NCBI GenBank assembly: GCA_900767005.1
Contig: CAAFXL010000348.1
Span: forward strand, 1 to 5,195
Source: an uncultured Ruminobacter sp.
GTDB taxonomy: Bacteria; Pseudomonadota; Gammaproteobacteria; Enterobacterales; Succinivibrionaceae
Length of the DNA stretch: 5,195 nucleotides
Direction of reading: 5' to 3'
In this document: positions 1 through 5,129 of the stretch, in pieces
How positions within the stretch are numbered: the stretch's first letter is position 1
Layout of the letters: every line of letters begins with the position of its first letter
Made by a program: the position numbers and the translations under genes
Notes under the pieces: model-generated
Seen by the model: the letters and a program-made list of their open reading frames with translations, nothing else
What the model was told of the DNA's origin: nothing
Databases searched by the model: none

Positions 1-117
1 ATCCATTGATGATCTACCCAAGTTTTATTTGAGTAGATGTTAACATAAATTTTTATTTGTCAACAGTACCTAATGAAAATATTTTTATCGATTCACACCA
101 TTTACAAAATTTTTTAA
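1..117. other. AT-rich upstream region, no gene recognised
   Basis: No coding region can be supported here. The stretch holds a perfect 10-bp palindrome ATGTTAACAT (37-46). On the minus strand there is a consensus -35 hexamer TTGACA (63-58), but no convincing -10 at 16-18 bp from it, so a divergent promoter is only possible. ATGAAAAT (73-80) is matched inversely by ATTTTCAT (117-124), the latter overlapping the pyrB -35 region. Short inverted repeats like this are expected in AT-rich DNA, so none is claimed as an operator. Confidence 0.4.
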
Positions 118-146
118 TTTTCATATTTAAATAATCATAATATAAT
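118..146 (+). promoter_or_regulatory. Likely sigma70 promoter of pyrBI
   Basis: A perfect -10 hexamer TATAAT (141-146) lies 17 bp downstream of a -35-like TTTTCA (118-123, four of six matches to TTGACA). Transcription should start around 151-155, within or next to a run of four T residues (151-154), leaving a leader of about 80 nt before pyrB. An alternative pair, TTTACA (101-106) with TATTTA (124-129), also has 17-bp spacing but a poorer -10. The choice of promoter is inferred from sequence alone. Confidence 0.6.
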
Positions 147-163
147 ATTGTTTTCAGATAGCG

Positions 164-186
164 TGCTAATACTTAACAAATTAGCA
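164..186 (+). promoter_or_regulatory. Hairpin in the pyrB leader
   Basis: TGCTAAT (164-170) and ATTAGCA (180-186) form a perfect 7-bp stem with a 9-nt loop, about 10 nt from the predicted transcript 5' end. No T-run follows, so it is not an intrinsic terminator. A second small hairpin, GGTAG (199-203) with CTGCC (208-212), loop GTAT and one G-U pair, lies between it and the pyrB ribosome binding site. Roles in mRNA stability, pausing or translation control are possible but unproven. Confidence 0.4.
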
Positions 187-234
187 GTTCATTTCAATGG
201 TAGGTATCTGCCCAACGATCTAGGACAAAGATAA

Positions 235-1158
235 ATGGTAAATTCTTTATTCCATAAGAATATCATTTCAATATCTGAATTTTCAAAAGACGATCTTGAA
301 TTGATTGTACACACAGCTCAACAGCTAAAATCACATCCACGTAACGACTTATTAAAAAATAAATTAATTGCAAGTTGTTTCTTCGAAGCTTCAACTAGAA
401 CTAGACTTTCTTTTGAAACTGCAATTCAGCGTTTAGGTGGTAGAGTTATTGGTTTCTCTGATGCAAGTAATACTTCATTAGCTAAAAAAGGGGAAACTTT
501 AGCTGACTCAATTAGAATTATTACCTCATATGCTGATGCACTAGTAATGCGCCATCATCATGAAGGTGCTGCAAGACTTGCTGCCGATGTATCTCCAGTA
601 CCAATTATTAATGCAGGTGATGGTTCAAACCAGCATCCATCTCAAACTCTTTTAGATCTATTCACAATTTACGAAACTCAGAAGAGACTTGATAACCTTA
701 GTATTGCCTTTGTTGGTGATCTAAAATATGGCAGAACCGTTCACTCATTATCTCAAGCATTATGTCACTATAATGCCAAGATTTTCTTAGTTTCTCCTGA
801 ATCTTTAGCAATGCCTGATTACATCATTGATGAATATGAGGCTAATAATATTGAATATCATATTGTAAATACCATCGAAGAAGCTATTAATGAAGTTGAT
901 ATTCTTTATATGACTCGTGTTCAAAAAGAAAGATTTGATGAAACTGAATACCGTCATTTAAGAGCAAAATTTGTATTAACTCCTGAACATTTCATCAATG
1001 CTAAACCAAATCTAAAGGTTTTACACCCACTACCAAGAATTGATGAAATAACCTTAGCTGTTGATAATACTCCTTATGCTTACTACTTCCAGCAAGCTGC
1101 AAATGGAGTTTATGCAAGACAGGCATTATTATCATTAGTACTTAATGAGGAGATTTAA
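235..1158 (+). CDS. pyrB: Aspartate carbamoyltransferase catalytic chain
   Basis: This cytoplasmic enzyme joins carbamoyl phosphate and L-aspartate to give N-carbamoyl-L-aspartate, the committed step of pyrimidine synthesis. The 307 residues match the usual length of the class B catalytic chain. Visible motifs are the carbamoyl-phosphate loop STRTR at 53-57, the 80s loop TSLAKKGET with Ser81 and Lys85 (which reaches into the neighbouring subunit's active site), Arg106 in MRH, His134 in NQHPSQT, Arg167 in GDLKYGRTVHS, Arg228 in YMTRVQKER, and HPLPR at 264-268. All catalytic residues known from the E. coli enzyme are present. Start: ATG 235 has AGGA (222-225) nine bases upstream, and the N-terminus aligns with E. 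coli PyrB (ISIS/ISIN segment). pyrI follows with no gap, so the two should be co-transcribed and assemble as the c6r6 holoenzyme. I see no defects. Confidence 0.97.
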   Translation: MVNSLFHKNIISISEFSKDDLELIVHTAQQLKSHPRNDLLKNKLIASCFFEASTRTRLSFETAIQRLGGRVIGFSDASNTSLAKKGETLADSIRIITSYADALVMRHHHEGAARLAADVSPVPIINAGDGSNQHPSQTLLDLFTIYETQKRLDNLSIAFVGDLKYGRTVHSLSQALCHYNAKIFLVSPESLAMPDYIIDEYEANNIEYHIVNTIEEAINEVDILYMTRVQKERFDETEYRHLRAKFVLTPEHFINAKPNLKVLHPLPRIDEITLAVDNTPYAYYFQQAANGVYARQALLSLVLNEEI

Positions 1159-1626
1159 ATGACCGAAAAGACTCAATTACAAGTAGAAGCTATTAGAAAT
1201 GGTTCAGTAATCGATCATATTCCAGCTGGACAAGCTATTAATATTCTAAAGCTTTTTCATATTCTTGATAATCATGAAAGAATTACTGTAGGTTTTAATC
1301 TTCCATCAAAAGCCTTAGTTCATAAAGATATTATTAAGGTTGAAAACGTAAGTTTAACTAAAGATCAAACTGACCAGTTAGCACTATTTGCACCACACGC
1401 AACTGTAAACATTATTAAAGATTTCCAGGTTGTTGAAAAACGTTCTTTATCTTTACCTGAAAGAATTACTAATGTTTTTGAATGCCCTAACTCTAATTGT
1501 ATTACTAGAGTAGAAGCTGCTGCGATTAGCAACTTTACTCTTATCAACAATAAGGGCAAAATTCAGCTTAAGTGTAAGTATTGTGAAAAAGTATTTAACA
1601 AAGAAATTATCATCAACGTTAAATAA
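1159..1626 (+). CDS. pyrI: Aspartate carbamoyltransferase regulatory chain
   Basis: This is the regulatory chain of aspartate transcarbamoylase. It binds CTP/ATP (and UTP) at its N-terminal allosteric domain and holds the catalytic trimers together through a C-terminal zinc domain. It has 155 residues, against 153 in E. coli. The N-terminal part contains LQVEAIRNGSVIDHIPA, which matches the allosteric-domain start including the nucleotide-site region, and ITVGFNLPS at 42-50. The zinc ligands are Cys109, Cys114, Cys139 and Cys142 (CPNSNC and CKYC). The ATG comes immediately after the pyrB TAA (1156-1158), and its ribosome site GAGGAG (1147-1152) lies inside the end of pyrB, 6 nt before the start, so translational coupling and balanced c:r production are likely. 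A strong terminator follows 23 nt after the stop. Confidence 0.97.
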   Translation: MTEKTQLQVEAIRNGSVIDHIPAGQAINILKLFHILDNHERITVGFNLPSKALVHKDIIKVENVSLTKDQTDQLALFAPHATVNIIKDFQVVEKRSLSLPERITNVFECPNSNCITRVEAAAISNFTLINNKGKIQLKCKYCEKVFNKEIIINVK

Positions 1627-1649
1627 TTTCTAAAAAATTTTTCATTGAT

Positions 1650-1675
1650 AAAAAAGAGGCTTAGCCTCTTTTTTT
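1650..1675 (+). terminator. Rho-independent terminator of pyrBI
   Basis: AAAAAAGAGGC (1650-1660), loop TTA, then GCCTCTTTTTTT (1664-1675) form a GC-capped stem extended by A-T pairs and running into a T-rich tail (TTTTGTTTTTT continues). The A-run before and T-run after make it potentially bidirectional. It ends the pyrBI transcript and insulates copA. Confidence 0.92.
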
Positions 1676-1978
1676 GTTTTTTGCTCAATATTTTACGTTT
1701 TTCTTAATACTTATCTTAAAACAAAGATAGAAAAAACTAGATCTTTTTAGATAAATTTTAATCCACAAATTATCAACATACTTATCCTATAGAATTTAAC
1801 AGATGTACTCACGAAAAGTGTGATTAAAATTAAACTTTCCTCTTACTAATCAGCATCACAAGGTTTATTAACTAAAAAATTTAATATCAATGTTTAATAC
1901 TTGTGGATTTCATGTTTTTTAATGTGAATAGATTTATCATCAAATAAATAATAAAAATTTTCAGTTTGTTAGCTATTA
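1676..1978. other. Gene-free AT-rich intergenic region with DnaA-box-like 9-mers
   Basis: No plausible gene is seen; the ATG-started frames here encode only about 6-11 residues and lack ribosome sites. What stands out are 9-mers close to the DnaA box TTATNCACA: TAATCCACA (1759-1767, plus), TTATCAACA (1770-1778, plus), TTAATCACA (minus, 1827-1819) and CTATTCACA (minus, 1931-1923), each with one mismatch. AAATCCACA (minus, 1910-1902) has two. AATCCACAA (1760-1768) has an exact inverted copy at 1901-1909. A small hairpin TATCTT/AAGATA (1712-1717/1724-1729) lies just before them. The cluster is suggestive only: no perfect box is present, and neighbouring genes are not the usual oriC neighbours. 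Confidence 0.35.
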
Positions 1979-2007
1979 TTAACTTTTTAATTTACTTATA
2001 TTAAAAT
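1979..2007 (+). promoter_or_regulatory. Likely copA promoter
   Basis: TTAACT (1979-1984) and TAAAAT (2002-2007, five of six to TATAAT) are separated by 17 bp. Transcription would start near 2013-2015, giving a very short leader with GAGGAA (2018-2023) 6 nt before the copA ATG. I could not find a CueR/MerR-type dyad in the spacer (which is 17 bp rather than the 19 bp usual for CueR promoters), nor an obvious CsoR or CopY operator, so the copper control of this promoter is unknown. Confidence 0.5.
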
Positions 2008-2029
2008 AGGCACTTACGAGGAATAAATT

Positions 2030-4612
2030 ATGGAATTTAAAGTTTATAATCTTTCATGTGCTTCATGTGTTAATAAAGTTGAAAAAGCTGTTAAGGCAGT
2101 TTCTGGAGTTAAGAATGTAAATGTTAATTTACTTCTTGCTCGCATGAGTGTTGATGGAGATAAAAGCTTAGTAGACACTATTATTAAAAGTGTAGAAAAC
2201 GCAGGATACCGTGCAGTTCTAGTTGAAAATAATGATAACTCTAATTTTACCCAAGAAATTAATAACCATATAAAAGCCTTAAAACAACGCTTTTTTATAA
2301 GCCTTATATTACTAATTCCCCTTTTAATCCTTTCAATGAAAGACTTACTAGGGATTTCTGAGTATCTACCCTTAAATCATACTTTATATGTTCTTATCCT
2401 TGCTATCCTAAGTCTTGCGATTATCATTATTAATAAAACATTTTTTATTAATGGTTTTAGAGCAATTTTTCACTTATCACCAAATATGGATAGTTTAGTT
2501 GCCTTAGGAGCAGGTAGTGCCTATCTTTATTCATTATTTGCCTTTCTTATAAATTTAAAGATTATTAACTTTAATAGTAACTTAAATCTTCACTACTTCT
2601 TTGAAAGTACTGGCATGATCTTAACTTTAATAACTTTAGGAAAAATGCTTGAAGCCATTGCTAAAGGAAAATCAACCACCGCTCTAAAAGATCTTTACAG
2701 CATAATGCCTAAAAGTGCTCTAGTAGAAAAGGCGGGAAAATTAGTAGAAATTCCTGCTAATAAACTAAATATTAATGATATATTCATTCTAAAAGAAGGA
2801 GCTAAAGTCCCTACCGATGCTTTAATTATTGAAGGTGAAGGATTATTTGATGAATCTTCTCTTACTGGTGAACCAATTCCTGTAAAAAAAGTGGTTGATA
2901 ATGAGATTTTTGGGGCATGCATTCTCGTTAATGGTTACTTAAAATGTAAAGTTACTAAAACTTATACTGAATCTTCTTTCTCAAAAATTATTGAACTAGT
3001 TAAAGAAACTTCACAATCAAAAGCTCCGATTGCAAGGATTGCTGATCGCATCTGTGAATATTTTGTGCCTTTTGTTATCTTAGTTGCGATAATTACCTTT
3101 GGCTATCATTTCTTTAGTGATAGAAGTTTTGAGGAAAGTTTAATTTTTGCAGTCTCTGTTTTATTAATAAGCTGTCCATGTGCCTTAGGACTTGCTACTC
3201 CCGTATCAATCATGTGTGCGTCTTTTTGTGCTACCAAAAATTCAATCCTCTTTAAGAATGCTACCGCCCTTGAAGTTTTAGGAAAAATTAATGCAATTAT
3301 TTTTGATAAAACCGGAACAATTACTCAAGGTAAACCTTTAATTACCAATATTAAAAATTTTTCAGAAAAATACTCTATTAGTGATATCTTATCAATCAGT
3401 AAAGCTTTAGAAGAAAAATCAAATCACCCGATTAGTAACTCTTTTAAACTTGAAAATCTTAAATTATCGCAGTTTTTAAAAGATTTAAACTATAAAATTG
3501 ATTCGAGCTTAGTTGTTAATAATTTTAGAGCAATTAATGGTTTTGGGATTATTGGCGAAGTTAATCAAGCAGAAGTTCTTCTAGGTAATCTTGATTTATT
3601 AAAAAATTACTCTAAAATTTCTCAAGAAAAATTTAAAGAAATTGAAAATCATGTAAAACAAAATTTCCCTAAAGATTTAGATTATTTAACCCAAACCTTA
3701 ATTCATCTAAGCATTAACAATGAATATGTTGGCTATATAATCATTGCTGATAATATTATTGCATCTTCTTATAAGACCTTTGAGTTACTAAAAAAACAAA
3801 ACATTAGTCTTTACATATTAACAGGAGCTCATATTTCAAATCCTCAAGATATGGCAAAAGAACTAGGTGTTGATAAAGTTATTGCCCAATGTAAACCAAC
3901 AGATAAAGCAAACTTTATTAAAGAACTCCAAAAACAAAACCAAAAAGTTGCTTTTATTGGTGATGGAATTAATGATGCTTTAGCTCTAACTCAAAGTGAT
4001 GTAGCAATTACCATTAAGCGAGGTTCTGATATTGCGATTGAACAATCTGATATAATCTTAATGAAAGATAATTTATTAGATATTTTAAAAGCAATAAAAC
4101 TTAGTACTAAAACCCTACATAACATTTACCAAAATCTCTTTTGGGCATTTATCTATAATGTTATTGGTATTCCATTAGCTGCTGGCGTTTTTACCTCAAT
4201 TTTATGGTTTAAATTTAATCCAATTTATAGTGCGATTGCTATGAGTTTATCAAGCATCTGTGTTATCTCAAATGCTTTAAGACTTAGATTTATTAATCTA
4301 AATCAAGGTTTAATAGAAAGTAACGATAATAGTTGCTCGGAAAATAGTTGTGTTATTAATGAAGTTCAAAATTTAAAGGAAAACAATATGATTAAAAATA
4401 TCCACATTGAAGGAATGATGTGTCAAAACTGCGAAAAGCACGTTTTAAAAGCATTAGGAGAAATTAAATCAATAAAAGTTTTAAAAGTTTCTAAAGATGA
4501 AAAGCTTGCTCAAGTTGAAGTCGTTGATAAGTCAGTTGATTTAGATACTCTTAATAAAACTCTTACTGATACTGTAGTTGAAGAAGGATATCAAGTTACT
4601 AAAATTGATTAA
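2030..4612 (+). CDS. copA: CopA-type Cu+ exporting P1B ATPase with N- and C-terminal HMA domains
   Basis: An inner-membrane ATP-driven pump expected to export cytosolic Cu+ (or Ag+). Order of parts in 860 residues: N-terminal HMA domain 1-65 with CASC (Cys10, Cys13); TM helices near 87-104, 116-140, 153-177 and 188-208; actuator domain with LTGE (278-281); TM 343-362 and 368-392 with the metal-path CPC (382-384); phosphorylation motif DKTGT (Asp426); N-domain HP (466-467) and GxG (504-506); GDGIND (644-649); TM 700-724 and 730-750; Cys-bearing linker 751-786; second HMA domain 787-860 with CQNC (798-801). Tyr709-Asn710 and Met738/Ser741-Ser742 are the Cu+ site residues of the P1B-1 class. Odd: TGD is TGA (Ala600), the Pro after GDGINDA is Leu651, and the segment after CPC holds Cys396 and Cys400 in place of GxGxG. 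A C-terminal HMA is unusual. Start: GAGGAA 6 nt before ATG 2030. Function is firm at family level; transport of copper is inferred. Confidence 0.93.
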   Translation: MEFKVYNLSCASCVNKVEKAVKAVSGVKNVNVNLLLARMSVDGDKSLVDTIIKSVENAGYRAVLVENNDNSNFTQEINNHIKALKQRFFISLILLIPLLILSMKDLLGISEYLPLNHTLYVLILAILSLAIIIINKTFFINGFRAIFHLSPNMDSLVALGAGSAYLYSLFAFLINLKIINFNSNLNLHYFFESTGMILTLITLGKMLEAIAKGKSTTALKDLYSIMPKSALVEKAGKLVEIPANKLNINDIFILKEGAKVPTDALIIEGEGLFDESSLTGEPIPVKKVVDNEIFGACILVNGYLKCKVTKTYTESSFSKIIELVKETSQSKAPIARIADRICEYFVPFVILVAIITFGYHFFSDRSFEESLIFAVSVLLISCPCALGLATPVSIMCASFCATKNSILFKNATALEVLGKINAIIFDKTGTITQGKPLITNIKNFSEKYSISDILSISKALEEKSNHPISNSFKLENLKLSQFLKDLNYKIDSSLVVNNFRAINGFGIIGEVNQAEVLLGNLDLLKNYSKISQEKFKEIENHVKQNFPKDLDYLTQTLIHLSINNEYVGYIIIADNIIASSYKTFELLKKQNISLYILTGAHISNPQDMAKELGVDKVIAQCKPTDKANFIKELQKQNQKVAFIGDGINDALALTQSDVAITIKRGSDIAIEQSDIILMKDNLLDILKAIKLSTKTLHNIYQNLFWAFIYNVIGIPLAAGVFTSILWFKFNPIYSAIAMSLSSICVISNALRLRFINLNQGLIESNDNSCSENSCVINEVQNLKENNMIKNIHIEGMMCQNCEKHVLKALGEIKSIKVLKVSKDEKLAQVEVVDKSVDLDTLNKTLTDTVVEEGYQVTKID
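4388..4612 (+). CDS. Possible separately translated CopZ-like copper chaperone nested in copA
   Basis: The last 74 codons of copA form a complete HMA domain with the architecture of a free CopZ chaperone: MIKNIHIEGMMCQNCEKHV at its start (metal-binding CxxC, Cys12 and Cys15 in this numbering) and VVEEGYQVTKI at its end. Its first residue is a Met (codon 787 of copA) preceded by AAGGA (4376-4380), 7 nt before the ATG: as good a ribosome site as those of the other genes here. Internal initiation would give a soluble Cu+ carrier alongside the pump. The alternative is that this is a relic of a former copA-copZ gene pair now translated only as a fusion. E. coli makes a CopZ-like chaperone from copA too, but by frameshifting at the N-terminal domain. 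There is no expression evidence. Confidence 0.45.
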   Translation: MIKNIHIEGMMCQNCEKHVLKALGEIKSIKVLKVSKDEKLAQVEVVDKSVDLDTLNKTLTDTVVEEGYQVTKID

Positions 4613-4644
4613 AGCTTTTAACCATTAACTAGTATCAAAACCTT

Positions 4645-4678
4645 AGAGGATTAGATCAAAACTAGTCCTCTATTTTTT
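4645..4678. terminator. Rho-independent terminator of copA, possibly bidirectional
   Basis: AGAGGATTAG (4645-4654) pairs with CTAGTCCTCT (4662-4671) over 10 bp with one G-U pair and a 7-nt loop; six T residues (4673-4678) follow on the plus strand. On the minus strand the hairpin is followed by a shorter T-run (complement of 4637-4640), so it may also stop the convergent transcript. The right arm and T-run overlap the last codons and stop of the convergent gene. An octamer ATCAAAAC occurs at 4634-4641 and again at 4655-4662. Confidence 0.85.
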
Positions 4679-4928
4679 CAATTTTAAAGACATTAATCAC
4701 ATCAGAATCAGGGCAGCAAAAACGTACCTCACCGCATCTTGCTTTAGGAACTTCCCCACCATATCTAATAATATCAATATATGGAAAAGCCACATGCATT
4801 ACCATAGGGCAGATTTTGCCACGCTCGGTATCATAATCAAAACTATCACCAATTTTATGACCACGGTGACAACCACATGTTCCTTTTTTATCGACTAAAG
4901 TGATTCTAATTTTTGGTCTTTTTGCCAT
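4662..4928 (-). CDS. Small Cys-rich protein, TIGR04076 family, function unknown
   Basis: This 88-residue protein resembles the uncharacterised TIGR04076 family: a basic N-terminal strand (KIRITLVDKKG), a central glycine/cysteine part, and the typical CC...VFKIEKI ending. It has six cysteines (Cys18, Cys20, Cys40, Cys65 and the pair Cys71-Cys72) and His21, His24 and His45. CGCHRGH at 18-24 looks suited to metal or iron-sulfur binding, but no function is established. There is no signal peptide or membrane segment, so it is probably cytoplasmic. Start: AGGA (complement of 4938-4935) lies 6 nt before the ATG. It is convergent with copA, and its stop codon lies inside the copA terminator stem. A broken gene ends 18 nt upstream, suggesting they once formed an operon. 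The family assignment is from memory of the pattern, not a search. Confidence 0.7.
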   Translation of the reverse strand: MAKRPKIRITLVDKKGTCGCHRGHKIGDSFDYDTERGKICPMVMHVAFPYIDIIRYGGEVPKARCGEVRFCCPDSDVINVFKIEKIED

Positions 4929-4946
4929 ACTTAATCCTACTTAAAA

Positions 4947-5129
4947 TTAATAAAGTTTATGATTAATACGATTATATTCATCAAATAGTTTTAAACAGGC
5001 ATCTCGGTCAATCTCAATTAAATAATCCTTAAATTTTTCACGACCACCAAATTTTTCATCAAAAACTTTATCTCTAAAACCAATTCTTTCATTATCACTT
5101 AGGAACTGTAGAAATTTAACTTTTGCAAT
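4947..5129 (-). pseudogene. C-terminal remnant of an unrecognised gene (60 codons, no start)
   Basis: After the in-frame TAA at 5132-5130 an open frame runs 60 codons to TAA 4949-4947. It contains no ATG, GTG or TTG start in frame but reads like real protein: FLSDNERIGFRDKVFDEKFG, then KFKDYLIEIDRDACLKLFDE, ending YNRINHKLY. Charged/hydrophobic patterning and acceptable codon use suggest the genuine end of a helical protein whose front was lost. I do not recognise the family. Two readings: an insertion sequence (see the adjacent transposase tail) cut the gene, so that the first codons here are really IS end; or the whole 83-codon frame from the ATG at the window edge is a small gene with a nonsense mutation at codon 22. 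I favour the first. Confidence 0.5.

Noticed and set aside
1..63. Divergent gene starting at the minus-strand ATG (6-4) with a consensus TTGACA at 63-58
   Set aside because: Only two codons are inside the window, no clear ribosome site precedes them, and no matching -10 lies at a good distance.
150..234. Transcription attenuator in the pyrBI leader like that of E. coli
   Set aside because: The hairpins at 164-186 and 199-212 are not followed by a T-run, and there is no U-rich leader peptide; no terminator can be drawn.
1365..1559. Reverse-strand open frame of 64 codons inside pyrI
   Set aside because: It lies fully antisense to a clearly coding pyrI with intact zinc motifs, has no recognisable domain, and is an expected shadow frame.
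1627..2029. Small genes or a chromosomal origin in the gap
   Set aside because: The ATG frames noted are only about 6-11 codons and lack ribosome sites. For oriC there is no perfect DnaA box, only one GATC-type site, and no dnaA, dnaN, gidA or similar neighbour.
1950..2029. CueR-type copper operator before copA
   Set aside because: No inverted repeat resembling the MerR/CueR dyad was found, and the promoter spacer is 17 bp rather than the long spacer these activators need.
2249..2257. E. coli-style programmed frameshift after the N-terminal HMA domain (ACC CAA GAA, near CCCAAGA)
   Set aside because: A -1 slip would indeed hit a stop a few codons on, but the bases do not fit X XXY YYZ: the tRNAs could not re-pair at -1. 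It differs from the E. coli CCCAAAG site.
2695..2922. Reverse-strand open frame of 75 codons inside copA
   Set aside because: Antisense to the actuator-domain region of copA, no family resemblance and no context; a shadow frame.
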